Shown piece after piece: positions 12,601 through 25,480 of a stretch of 64,000 bases of DNA (its first letter is position 1; the number at the start of each line of letters is the position of its first letter). Under the pieces are notes generated by a model, which worked only from the letters and a program-made list of their open reading frames with translations, had not been told where the DNA came from and made no database searches. The DNA lies in NCBI GenBank assembly GCA_920105625.2, contig OV050032.1, positions 72,893,879 through 72,957,878 on the forward strand, written 5' to 3'. The position numbers and the translations under genes are program-made. The DNA is from Clusia tigrina (lineage: Eukaryota > Arthropoda > Insecta > Diptera > Clusiidae).

Positions 12601-15600
12601 ATAGGTGTAGGACGTACCGCATAGAAGTTAGGGCCATTTGAAGTTTTATCAGTGTTTGTTTTGGGACTCAAGGGTAGCATAGCTTTGAGCGATAGCTTAA
12701 ATTGACAAGAGGCTCGAGTAATTTATTGTTACAAAATTTCAAGGTTTTATGACGCTCCAGTAAAAAGTTACAAGCATTTGTATGTTGCAAACTTTGATAG
12801 GTGTAGGACGTACCGTATAGAAGTTAGGGCATTTGAAGTTTTATCAGTGTTTGATTTGGGACTCAAGGGTAGCATAGCTTTGAGTGATAACTTAAATTGA
12901 CAAGAGGCTCGATTAATTTATTGTTACAAAATTTCAAGGTTTTATGACGCTCCAGTAAAAAGTTACAAGCATTTGAATGTTGCAAACTTTGATAGGTGTA
13001 GGACGTACCGTATAGAAGTTAGGGCAATTTGAAGTTTTATCAGTGTTTGATTTGGGACTCAAGGGCTTTGAGCGATAACTTAAATTGACAAGAGGCTCGA
13101 GTAATTTATTGTTACAAAATTTCAAAGTTTTATGACGCTCCAGTAAAAAGTTACAAGCATTTGAATGTTGCAAACTTTGATAGGTGTAGGACGTACCGCA
13201 TAGAAGTTAGGTCCATTTGAAGTTTTATCAGTGTTTGTTTTGGGACTCAAGGGTAGCATAGCTTTGAGCAATAGCTTAAATTGACAAGAGGCTCGAGTAC
13301 TTTATTGTTACAAAATTTCAAGGTTTAATGACGCTCCAGTAAAAAGTTACAAGCATTTGTATGTTGCAAACTTTGATAGGTGTAGGACGTACCGTATAGA
13401 AGTTAGGGCCATTTGAAGGTTTATCAGTGTTTGATTTGGGACTCAAGGGTAGCATAGCTTTGAGGGATAGCTTAAATTGACAAGAGGCTCGAGTACTTTA
13501 TTGTTACAAAATTTCAAGGTTTTATGACGCTCCAGAAAAAGTTACAAGCATTTGTATGTTGCAAACTTTGATAGGTGTAGGACGTACCGTATAGAAGTTA
13601 GGGCCGTTTGAAGTTTTATCAGTGTTTGACTTGGGACTCAAGGGTAGCATAGCTTTGAGCGATAGCTAAATTGACAAGAGGCTCGAGTACTTTATTGTTA
13701 CAAAATTTCAAGGTTTTATGACGGTCCAGTAAAAAGTTACAAGCATTTATATGTTGCAAACTTTGATAGGTGTAGGACCTACCGTATAGAAGTTAGGGCC
13801 ATTTGATGTTTTATCAGTGCTTCATTTGGGACTCAAGGGTAACATAGCTTTGAGCGATAGCTTAAATTGACAAGAGGCTCGAGAACTATATTGTTACAAA
13901 ATTTCAAGGTTTTATGACGCTCCAGTAAAAAGTTACAAGCATTTGTATGTTGCAAACTTTGATAGGTTTAGGACGTACCGTATAGAAGTTAGGGTCATTT
14001 GAAGTCTTATCAGTGTTTAATTTTGGACTCAAGGGTAGCATAGCTTTGAGCGATAGCTTAAATTGTCAAGAGGCTCGAGTACTTGATTGTTACAAAATTT
14101 CAAGGTTTTATGACGCTCCAGTAAAAAGTTACAAGCATTTGTATGTTGCAAACTTTGATAGGTGTAAGACGTAGCGTATAGAAAATAGGGCCATTTGATG
14201 TTTTATCAGTATTTGATTTGGGACTCAAGGGTAGTTTTGAGCGATAACTTTGATAGGTGTAGGACGTACCGTATAGAAGTTAGGGCAATTTGAAGTTTTA
14301 TCAGTGTTTGATTTGGGACTCAAGGGCTTTGAGCGATAACTTAAATTGACAAGAGGCTCGAGTAATTTATTGTTACAAAATTTCAAGGTTTTATGACGCT
14401 CCAGTAAAAAGTTACAAGCATTTGAATGTTGCAAACTTTGATAGGTGTAGGACGTACCGCATAGAAGTTAGGTCCATTTGAAGTTTTATCAGTGTTTGTT
14501 TTGGGACTCAAGGGTAGCATAGCTTTGAGCAATATCTTAAATTGACAAAAGGCTCGAGTACTTTATTGTTACAAAATTTCAAGGTTTAATGACGCTCCAG
14601 TAAAAAGTTACAAGCATTTGTATGTTGCAAACTTTGATAGGTGTAGGACGTACCGTATAGAAGTTAGGGCCATTTGAAGGTTTATCAGTGTTTGATTTGG
14701 GACTCAAGGGTAGCATAGCTTTGAGGAATAGCTTAAATTGACAAGAGGCTCGAGTACTTTATTGTTACAAAATTTCAAGGTTTTATGACGCTCCAGAAAA
14801 AGTTACAAGCATTTGTATGTTGCAAACTTTGATAGGTGTAGGACGTACCGTATAGAAGTTAGGGCCGTTTGAAGTTTTATCAGTGTTTGACTTGGGACTC
14901 AAGGGTAGCATAGCTTTGAGCGATAGCTTAAATTGACAAGAGGCTCGAGTACTTTATTGTTACAAAATTTCAAGGTTTTATGACGGTCCAGTAAAAAGTT
15001 ACAAGCATTTATATGTTGCAAACTTTGATAGGTGTAGGACCTACCGTATAGAAGTTAGGGCCATTTGATGTTTTATCAGTGCTTCATTTGGGACTCAAGG
15101 ATAACATAGCTTTGAGCGATAGCTTAAATTGACAAGAGGCTCGAGAACTATATTGTTACAAAATTTCAAGGTTTTATGACGCTCCAGTAAAAAGTTACAA
15201 GCATTTGTATGTTGCAAACTTTGATAGGTGTAGGACGTTCCGTATAGAAGTTAGGGTCATTTGAAGTCTTATCAGTGTTTGATTTTGGACTCAAGGGTAG
15301 CATAGCTTTGAGCGATAGCTTAAATTGTCAAGAGGCTCGAGTACTTGATTGTTACAAAATTTCAAGGTTTTATGACGCTCCAGTAAAAAGTTACAAGCAT
15401 TTGTATGTTGCAAACTTTGATAGGTGTAGGACGTACCGTATAGAAGTTAGGGCCATTTGAAGTTTTATCAGTGTTTGATTTGGGAATCAAGGGTAGCATA
15501 GCTTTGAGCGATAACTTAAATTGACAAGAGGCTCGAGTACTTTATTGTTACAAACTTTCAAGGTTTTATAACGCTCCAGTAAAAAGTTACAAGCATTTGT

Positions 15601-16470
15601 ATGTTGCAAACTTTGATAGGTGTAGGACGTACCGTATAGAAGTTATGGCCATTTGAAGTTTTATCAGTGTTTGATTTGGTGCTCAAGGGTAGCATAGCTT
15701 TGAGCGATAGCTTAAATTGACAAGAGGCTCGAGTACTTTATTGTTACAAAATTTCAAGGTTTTATGACGCTCCAGTAAAAAGTTACAAGCATTTGTATGT
15801 TGCAAACTTTGATAGGTGTAGGACGTACCGTATAGAAGTTATGACCATTTGAAGTTTTATCAATGTTTGATTTGGGACTCAAGAGTAGCATAGCTTTGAG
15901 CGATAGCTTAAATTGACAAGAGGCTCGAGTACTTTATTGTTACAAAATTTCAAGGTTTTATGACGCTCCAGTAAAAAGTTACAAGCATTTGTATGTTGCA
16001 AACTTTGATAGGTGTAGGACGTACCGTATAGAAGTTAGGGCCATTTGAAGTTTTATCAGTGTTTGATTTGGGACTCAAGGGTAGCATAGCTTTGAGCGAT
16101 AGCTTAAATTGACAAGAGGGTCGAGTACTTTATTGTTACAAAAATTCAAGGTTTTATGACGCTCCAGTAAAAAGTTACAAGCATTTCTATGTTGAAAACT
16201 TTGATAGGTGTAGGACGTACCGTATAGAAGTTGGGGCCATTTGAAGTTTTATCAGTGTTTGATTTGGGACTCAAGGGTAGCATAGCTTTGAGGGATAGCT
16301 TAAATTGACAAGAGGCTCGAGTACTTTATTGTTACAAAATTTCAAGGTTTTATGACGCTCCAGTAAAAAGTTACAAGCATTTGTATGTTGCAAACTTTGA
16401 TAGGTGTAGGACGTACCGTATAGAAGTTAGGGCCATTTGAAGTATTATCAGTGTTTGATTTGGGACTCAA
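9665..16470. repeat. 7.1-kb satellite superunit, copy 2
   Basis: Second near-identical copy of 2,545-9,350 at +7,120 bp, with all the private landmarks in the same order. About 300 bp between the copies (9,350-9,665) is satellite that resembles another part of the unit (CTCCAGAAAAAGTTAC near 9,434, GACGGTCCAG near 9,626), so the junction is not a simple one. Confidence 0.88.
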
Positions 16471-16543
16471 AGGTAGCATAGCTTTGAGCGATAGCTTAAA
16501 TTGACAAGAGGCTCGAGAACTTTATTGTTATAAAATTTCACGG

Positions 16544-17500
16544 TTTTATGCCGCTCCAGTAAAAAGTTACAAGCATTTGTATGTTGCAAACTTTGATAGG
16601 TGTAGGACGTACCGTATAGAAGTTAGGGCCATTTGAAGTTTTATCAGTGTTTGATTTGGGACTCAAGGGTAGCATAGCTTTGAGCGATAACTTAAATTGA
16701 CAAGAGGCTCGAGTAATTTATTGTTACAAAATTTCAAGGTTTTATGACGCTCCAGTAAAAAGTTACAAGCATTTGAATGTTGCCAACTTTGATAGGTGTA
16801 GGACGTACCGCATAGAAGTTAGGGCCATTTGAAGTTTTATCAGTGTTTGTTTTGGGACTCAAGGGTAGCATAGCTTTGAGCCATAGCTTAAATTGACAAG
16901 AGGCTTGAGTACTTTATTGTTACAAAATTTCAAGGTTTAATGACGCTCCAGTAAAAAGTTACAAGCATTTGTATGTTGCAAACTTTGATAGGTGTAGGAC
17001 GTACCGTATAGAAGTTAGGGCCATTTGAAGGTTTATCAGTGTTTGATTTGGGACTCAAGGGTAGCATAGCTTTGAGGGATAGCTTAAATTGACAAGAGGC
17101 TCGAGTACTTTATTGTTACAAAATTTCAAGGTTGTATGACGCTCCAGTAAAAAGTTACAAGCATTTGTATGTTGCAAACTTTGATAGGTGTAGGACGTAC
17201 CGTATAGAAGTTAGGGCCATTTGAAGTATTATCAGTGTTTCATTTGGGACTCAAAGGTAGCATAGCTTTGAGCGATAGCTTAAATTGACAGGAGGCTCGA
17301 GTACTTTATTGTTACAAAATTTCACGGTTTTATGACGCTCCAGTAAAAAGTTACAAGCATTTGTATGTTGCAAACTTTGATAGGTGTAGGACGTACCGTA
17401 TAGAAGTTAGGGCCATTTGAAGTTTTATCAGTGTTTGATTTGGGACTCAAGGGTAGCATAGCTTTGAGCGATAGCTTAAATTGACAAGAAGCTCGAGTAA
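16544..17500. repeat. 7.1-kb satellite superunit, truncated copy 3
   Basis: It matches about 10,011-10,967 at an offset of 6,533 bp through TTTTATGCCG, GAGCCATAGC, GGTTGTATGACG, CACGGTTTTATGACG and ACAAGAAGCTCGAG. Beyond about 17,580 the match moves to the sequence near 11,640 (offset about 5,947). Relative to copy 2, about three monomers are therefore missing. Confidence 0.75.
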
Positions 17501-17579
17501 TTTATTGTTACAAAATTTCAAGGTTTTATGACGCTCCAGTAAAAAGTTACAAGCATTTGTATGTTGCAAACTTTGATAG

Positions 17580-20340
17580 GTGTAGGACGTACCGTATAGA
17601 AGTTAGGGCATTTGAAGTTTTATCAGTGTTTGATTTGGGACTCAAGGGTAGCATAGCTTTGAGTGATAACTTAAATTGACAAGAGGCTCGATTAATTTAT
17701 TGTTACAAAATTTCAAGGTTTTATGACGCTCCAGTAAAAAGTTACAAGCATTTGAATGTTGCAAACTTTGATAGGTGTAGGACGTACCGCATAGAAATTT
17801 GGGCCATTTGAAGTTTTATCAGTGTTTGTTTTGCGACTCAAGGGTAGCATAGCTTTGAGCGATAGCTTAAATTGACAAGAGGCTCGAGTACTTTATTGTT
17901 ACAATATTTCAAGGTTTAATGACGCTCCAGTAAAAAGTTACAAGCATTTGTATGCTGCAAACTTTGATAGGTGTAGGACGTACCGTATAGAAGTAAGGGC
18001 CATTTGAAGTTTTATCAGTGTTTGATTTGGGACTCAAGGGTAGCATAGCTTTGAGGGATAGCTTAAATTGACAAGAGGCTCGAGTACTTTATTGTTACAA
18101 AATTTTAAGGTTTTATGACGCTCCAGTAAAAAGTTACAAGCATTTGTATGTTGCAAACTTTGATAGATGTAGGACGTACCGTATAGAAGTTAGGTCCATT
18201 TGAAGTATTATCAGTGTTTGATTTGGGACTCAAAGGTAGCATAGCTTTGACTGATAGCTTAAATTGACAAGAGGCTCGAGTACTTTATGGTTACAAAATT
18301 TCAAGGTTTTATGACGCTCCAGTAAAAAGTTACAAGCATTTGTATGTTGCAAACTTTGATAGGTGTAGGACGTACCGTATAGAAGTTAGGGCCATTTGAA
18401 GTTTTATCAGTGTTTGATTTGGGACTCAAGGGTAGCATAGCTTTGAGTGATAGCTTAAATTGACATGAGGCTCGAGTATTTTATTGTTACAAAATTTCAA
18501 GGTTTTATGATGCTCCAGTAAAAACTTACAAGCATTTGAATGTTGCAAACTTTGATAGGTGTAGGACGTACCGCATAGAAGTTAGGGCCATTTGAATTTT
18601 TATCAGTGTTTGATTTGGGACTCAAGGGTAGCATAGCTTTGAGCGATCGCTTAAATTGAGAAGAAGCTCGAGTACTTTATTGTTACAAAATTTCAAGGTT
18701 TTATGACGCTCCAGTAAAAAGTTACAAGCATTTGTATGCTGCAAACTTTGATAGGTGTAGGACGTACCGTATAGAAGTTAGGGCCATTTGAAGTTTTATC
18801 AGTGTTTGATTTGGGACTCAAGGGTAGCATAGCTTTGAGGGATAGCTTAAATTGACAAGAGGCTCGAGTACTTTATTGTTACAAAATTTTAAGGTTTTAT
18901 GACGCTCCAGTAAAAAGTTACAAGCATTTGAATGTTGCAAACTTTGATAGGTGTAGGACGTATCGCATAGAAGTTAGGGCCATTTGAAGTTTTATCAGTG
19001 TTTGTTTTGGGACTCAAGGGTAGCATAGCTTTGAGCGATAGCTTAAATTGACAAGAGGCTCGAGTACTTTATTGTTACAAAATTTCAAGGTTTAATGACG
19101 CTCCAGTAAAAAGTTACAAGCATTTGTATGCTGCAAACGTTGATAGGTGTAGGACGTACCGTATAGAAGTTAGGGACATTTGAAGTTTTATCAGTGTTTG
19201 ATTTGGGACTCAAGGGTAGCATAGCTTTGAGGGATAGCTTAAATTGACAAGAGGCTCGAGTACTTTATTGTTACAAAATTTCAAGGTTTTATGACGCTCC
19301 AGTAAAAAGTTACAAGCATTTGTATGTTGCAAACTTTGATAGGTGTAGGACGTACCGTATAGAAGTTAGGTCCATTTGAAGTATTATCAGTGTTTGATTT
19401 AGGACTCAAAGGTAGCATAGCTTTGAGCGATAGCTTAAACTGACAAGAGGCTCGAGTACTTTATTGTTACAAAATTTCAAGGTTTTATGACGCTCCAGTA
19501 AAAAGTTACAAGCATTTGTATGTTGCAAACTTTGATAGGTGTAGGACGTACCGTATAGAAGTTAGGGCCATTTGAAGTTTTATCAGTGTTTGATTTGGGA
19601 CTCAAGGGTAGCATAGCTTTGAGTGATAGCTTAAATTGACAAGAGGCTCGAGTAATTTATTGTTACAAAATTTCAAGGTTTTATGACGCTCCAGTAAAAA
19701 GTTACTAGCATTTGAATGTTGCAAACTTTGATAGGTGTAGGACGTACCGCATAGAAGTTAGGGCCATTTGAAGTTTTATCAGTGTTTGTTTTGCGACTCA
19801 AGGGTAGCATAGCTTTGAGCGATAGCTTAAATTGACAAGAGGCTCGAGTACTTTATTGTTACAAAATTTCAAGGTTTTATGACGCTCCAGTAAAAAGTTA
19901 CAAGGATTTGTATGTTGCAAACTTTGATAGGTGTAGGACGTACCGTATAGAAGTTAGGGCCATTTGAAGTTTTATCAGTGTTTGTTTTGGGACTCAAGGG
20001 TAGCATAGCTTTGAGCGATAGCTTAAATTGACAAGAGGCTCGAGTAATTTATTGTTACAAAATTTCAAGGTTTTATGACGCTCCAGTAAAAAGTTACAAG
20101 CATTTGTATGTTGCAAACTTTGATAGGTGTAGGACGTACCGTATAGAAGTTAGGGCCATTTGAAGTTTTATCAGTGTTTGATTTGTGACTGAATGGTAGC
20201 ATAGCTTTGAGTGATAACTTAAATTGACAAGAGGCTCGAGTAATTTATTGTTACAAAATTTCAAGTTTTTACGACGCTCCAGTAAAAAGTTACAAGCATT
20301 TGAATGTTGCAAACTTTGATAGGTGTAGGACGTACCGCAT
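17580..20340. repeat. Satellite stretch between named higher-order blocks
   Basis: About 14 ordinary monomers. Many occur in two-monomer alternation, one type with TTTGTATG then CCGTATAG, the other with TTTGAATG then CCGCATAG and GTTTGTTTTG. Local markers include TTTGTATGCTGCAAAC (about 17,950, 18,736 and 19,128) and GTTACTAGCATTTG (about 19,702, recurring near 22,642 and 24,602). No non-satellite sequence was seen. Confidence 0.8.
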
Positions 20341-22510
20341 AGAAGTTCGGGCCATTTGAAGTTTTGTCAGTGTTTGTTTTGCGACTCAAGGGTAGCATAG
20401 CTTTGAGCGATAGCTTAAATTGACAAGAGGCTCGAGTACTTTATTGTTACAAAATTTCAAGGTTTTATGACGCTCCAGTAAAAAGTTACAAGCATTTGAA
20501 TGTTGCAAACTTTGATAGGTGTAGGACGTACCGCATAGAAGTTAGGGCCATTTGAAGTTTAATCAGTGTTCGATTTGGGACTCAAGGGTAGCATAGCTTT
20601 GAGCGATAGCTTAAATTGACAAGAGGCTCGAGTAATTTATTGTTACAAAATTTCAAGGTTTTATGACGCTCCAGTAAAAAGTTACAAGCATTTGTATGTT
20701 GCAAACTTTGATAGGTGTAGGACGTACCGTATAGAAGTTAGGGCCATTTGCAGTTTTATCAGTGTTTGATTTGGGACTCAAGGGTAGCATAGCTTTGAGT
20801 GATAACTTAAGTTGACAAGAGGCTCGAGTAACTTATTGTTACAAAATTTCAAGGTTTTATGACGCTCCAGTAAAAAGTTACAAGCATTTGAATGTTGCAA
20901 ACTTTGATAGGTGTAGGACGTACCGCATAGAAGTTAGGGCCATTTGAAGTTTTATCAGTGTTTGTTTTGATACTCAAGGGTAGCATAGCTTTGAGCGATA
21001 GCTTAAATTGACAAGAGGCTCGAGTTCTTTATTGTTACAAAATTTCAAGGTTTAATGACGCTCCAGTAAAAAGTTACAAGCATTTGTATGTTGCAATCTT
21101 TGATAGGTGAAGGACGTACCATATAGAAGTTAGGGCCATTTGAAGGTTTATCAGTGTTTGATTTGGGACTCAAGGGTAGCATAGCTTTGAGGGATAGCTT
21201 AAATTGACAAGAGGCTCGAGTACTTTATTTTTACAAAATTTCAAGGTTTTATGACGCTCCAGTAAAAAGTTACAAGAATTTGTATGTTGCAAACTTTGAT
21301 AGGTGTAGGACGTACCGTATAGAAGTTAGGGCCATTTGAAGTATTATTAGTGTTTGATTTGGGACTCAAGGGTAGCATAGCTTTGAGCGATAGCTTAAAT
21401 TGACAAGAGGCTCGAGTAATTTATTGTTACAAAATTTCAAGGTTTTATGACGCTCCAGTAAAAAGTTACAAGCATTTGTATGTTGCAAACTTTGATAGGT
21501 GTAGGACGTACCGTATAGAAGTTACGGCCCTTTGAAGTTTTATCAGTGTTTGATTTGGGACTCAAGGGTAGCATAGCTTTGAGTGATAACTTAAATTGAC
21601 AAGAGGCTCGAGTAATTTATTGTTACAAAATTCCAAGGTTTTATGACGCTCCAGTAAAAAGTTACAAGCATTTGAATGTTGCAAACTTTGATAGGTGTAG
21701 GACGTACCGCATAGAAGTTAGGGCCATTTGAAGTTTTATCAGTGTTTGTTTTGCGACTCAAGGGTAGCATTGCTTTGAGCGATAGCTTAAATTGACAAGA
21801 GGCTCGAGTACTTTATTGTTACAAAATTTCAAGGTTTTATGACGCTCCAGTAAAAAGTTACAAGCATTTGAATGTTGCAAACTTTGATAGGTGTAGGACG
21901 TAACACATAGAAATTAGGGCCATTTGAAGTTTAATCAGTGTTCGATTTGGGACTCAAGGGTAGCATAGCTTTGATCGATAGCTTAAATTGACAAGAATCT
22001 CGAGTAATTTATTGTTACAAAATTTCAAGGTTTTATGACGCTCCAGTAAAAAGTTACAAGTATTTGTATGTTGCAAACTTTGATAGGTGTAGGACGTACC
22101 GTATAGAAGTTAGGGCCATTTGAAGTTTTATCAGTGTTTGATTTGGGACTCAAGGGTAGCATAGCTTTGAGTGATAACTTAAATTGACAAAAGGCTCGAG
22201 TAACTTATTGTTACAAAATTTCAAGGTTTTATGACGCTCCAGTAAAAAGTTACAAGCATTTGAATGTTGCAAACTTTGATAGGTGTAGGACGTACCGCAT
22301 AGAAGTTAGGGCCATTTGAAGTTCTATCAGTGTTTGATTTGGGACTCAAGGGTAGCATAGCTTTGAGCGATAGCTTAAATTGACAAGAGGCTCGAGTAAT
22401 TTATTGTTACAAAATTTCAAGGTTTTATGACGCTCCAGTAAAAAGTTACAAGCATTTGTATGTTGCAAACTTTGATAGGTGTAGGACGTACCGTATAGAA
22501 GTTAGGGCCA
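20340..22510. repeat. 11-monomer satellite block, duplicated at +5,096 bp
   Basis: It matches about 25,436-27,606 at exactly 26 monomer lengths. Shared private variants include GAAGTTTAATCAGTGTTCG (20,555), GGCCATTTGCAG (about 20,741), GATACTCAAGG (20,969 and 26,065), GAGTTCTTTATTG, GGTGAAGGACGTACCATATAG, TTACAAGAATTTG and GTTACGGCCC. Confidence 0.85.
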
Positions 22511-23520
22511 TTTGAAGTTTTATCAGTGTTTGATTTGGGACTCAAGGGTAGCATAGCTTTGAGTGATAGGTTAAATTGACAAGAGGCTCGAGTAATTTAT
22601 TGTTACAAAATTTCAAGGTTTTATGACGCTCCAGTAAAAAGTTACTAGCATTTGAATGTTGCAAACTTTGATAGGTGTAGGACGTACCGCATAGAAGTTA
22701 GGGCCATTTGAAGTTTTATCAGTGTTTGTTTTGCGACTCAAGGGTAGCATAGCTTTGAGCGATAGCTTAAATTGACAAGAGGCTCGAGTACTTTATTGTT
22801 ACAAAATTTCAAGGTTTTATGACGCTCCAGTAAAAAGTTACAAGCATTTGTATGTTGCAAACTTTGATAGGTGTAGGACGTACCGTATAGAAGTTAGGGC
22901 CATTTGAAGTTTTATCAGTGTTGGATTTGGGACTCAAGGGTAGCATAGCTTTGAGCGATAGCTTAAATTGACAATAGGCTCGAGTGCTTTATTGTTACAA
23001 AATTTCAAGGTTTTATGACGCTCCAGTAAAAAGTTACAAGCATTTGTATGTTGCAAACTTTGATAGGTGTAGGACGTACCGTATAGAAGTTAGGGCCTTT
23101 TGAAGTTTTATCAGTGTTTGTTTTGGGACTCAAGGGTAGCATAGCTTTGAGCGATAGCTTAAATTGACAAGAGGCTCGAGTAATTTATTGTTACAAAATT
23201 TCAAGGTTTTATGACGCTCCAGTAAAAAGTTACAAGCATTTGTATGTTGCAAACTTTGATAGGTGTAGGACGTACCGTATAGAAGTTAGGGCCATTTGAA
23301 GTTTTATCAGTGTTTGATTTGGGACTCAAGGGTAGCATAGCTTTGAGTGATATCTTAAATTGACAAGAGGCTCGAGTAATTTATTGTTACAAAATTTCAA
23401 ATTTTTATGACACTCCAGTAAAAAGTTACAAGCATTTGAATGTTGCAAACTTTGATAGGTGTAGGACGTACCGCATAGAAGTTCGGGCCATTTGAAGTTT
23501 TGTCAGTGTTTGTTTTGCGA
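21711..23520. repeat. 1,960-bp decamer, copy 1
   Basis: It matches 23,671-25,480 at exactly ten monomers. Shared markers are GGTAGCATTGCTTTG, GTAACACATAG (21,901 and 23,861), GATCGATAGC, ACAAGAATCTCGAG, GTTACTAGCATTTG, GTGTTGGATTTG, GAGTGCTTTATTG and TTTCAAATTTTTATGACAC. Confidence 0.87.
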
Positions 23521-23670
23521 CTCAAGGGTAGCATAGCTTTGAGCGATAGCTTAAATTGCCAAGAGGCTCGAGTAATTTATTGTTACAAAATTTCAAGGTT
23601 TTATGACGCTCCAGTAAAAAGTTACAAGCATTTGTATGTTGCAAACTTTGATAGGTGTAGGACGTACCGT

Positions 23671-25480
23671 ATAGAAGTTAGGGCCATTTGAAGTTTTATC
23701 AGTGTTTGTTTTGCGACTCAAGGGTAGCATTGCTTTGAGCGATAGCTTAAATTGACAAGAGGCTCGAGTACTTTATTGTTACAAAATTTCAAGGTTTTAT
23801 GACGCTCCAGTAAAAAGTTACAAGCATTTGAATGTTGCAAACTTTGATAGGTGTAGGACGTAACACATAGAAATTAGGGCCATTTGAAGTTTAATCAGTG
23901 TTCGATTTGGGACTCAAGGGTAGCATAGCTTTGATCGATAGCTTAAATTGACAAGAATCTCGAGTAATTTATTGTTACAAAATTTCAAGGTTTTATGACG
24001 CTCCAGTAAAAAGTTACAAGTATTTGTATGTTGCAAACTTTGATAGGTGTAGGACGTACCGTATAGAAGTTAGGGCCATTTGAAGTTTTATCAGTGTTTG
24101 ATTTGGGACTCAAGGGTAGCATAGCTTTGAGTGATAACTTAAATTGACAAAAGGCTCGAGTAACTTATTGTTACAAAATTTCAAGGTTTTATGACGCTCC
24201 AGTAAAAAGTTACAAGCATTTGAATGTTGCAAACTTTGATAGGTGTAGGACGTACCGCATAGAAGTTAGGGCCATTTGAAGTTCTATCAGTGTTTGATTT
24301 GGGACTCAAGGGTAGCATAGCTTTGAGCGATAGCTTAAATTGACAAGAGGCTCGAGTAATTTATTGTTACAAAATTTCAAGGTTTTATGACGCTCCAGTA
24401 AAAAGTTACAAGCATTTGTATGTTGCAAACTTTGATAGGTGTAGGACGTACCGTATAGAAGTTAGGGCCATTTGAAGTTTTATCAGTGTTTGATTTGGGA
24501 CTCTAGGGTAGCATAGCTTTGAGTGATAGCTTAAATTGACAAGAGGCTCGAGTAATTTATTGTTACAAAATTTCAAGGTTTTATGACGCTCCAGTAAAAA
24601 GTTACTAGCATTTGAATGTTGCAAACTTTGATAGGTGTAGGACGTACCGCATAGAAGTTAGGGCCATTTGAAGTTTTATCAGTGTTTGTTTTGCGACTCA
24701 AGGGTAGCATAGCTTTGAGCGATAGCTTAAATTGACAAGAGGCTCGAGTACTTTATTGTTACAAAATTTCAAGGTTTTATGACGCTCCAGTAAAAAGTTA
24801 CAAGCATTTGTATGTTGCAAACTTTGATAGGTGTAGGACGTACCGTATAGAAGTTAGGGCCATTTGAAGTTTTATCAGTGTTGGATTTGGGACTCAAGGG
24901 TAGCATAGCTTTGAGCGATAGCTTAAATTGACAATAGGCTCGAGTGCTTTATTGTTACAAAATTTCAAGGTTTTATGACGCTCCAGTAAAAAGTTACAAG
25001 CATTTGTATGTTGCAAACTTTGATAGGTGTAGGACGTACCGTATAGAAGTTAGGGCCATTTGAAGTTTTATCAGTGTTTGTTTTGGGACTCAAGGGTAGC
25101 ATAGCTTTGAGCGATAGCTTAAATTGACAAGAGGCTCGAGTAATTTATTGTTACAAAATTTCAAGGTTTTATGACGCTCCAGTAAAAAGTTACAAGCATT
25201 TGTATGTTGCAAACTTTGATAGGTGTAGGACGTACCGTATAGAAGTTAGGGCCATTTGAAGTTTTATCAGTGTTTGATTTGGGACTCAAGGGTAGCATAG
25301 CTTTGAGTGATAACTTAAATTGACAAGAGGCTCGAGTAATTTATTGTTACAAAATTTCAAATTTTTATGACACTCCAGTAAAAAGTTACAAGCATTTGAA
25401 TGTTGCAAACTTTGATAGGTGTAGGACATACCGCATAGAAGTTTGGGCCATTTGAAGTTTTGTCAGTGTTTGTTTTGCGA
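23671..25480. repeat. 1,960-bp decamer, copy 2
   Basis: Second tandem copy of 21,711-23,520. A third partial occurrence of its GTAACACATAG monomer group begins at 26,997 and a fourth at position 18 of the window. Confidence 0.87.

Noticed and set aside
2545..16470. The 7,120-bp duplication as a pure assembly error
   Set aside because: Several single-base differences between copies argue for two real copies, though only long reads can settle it.
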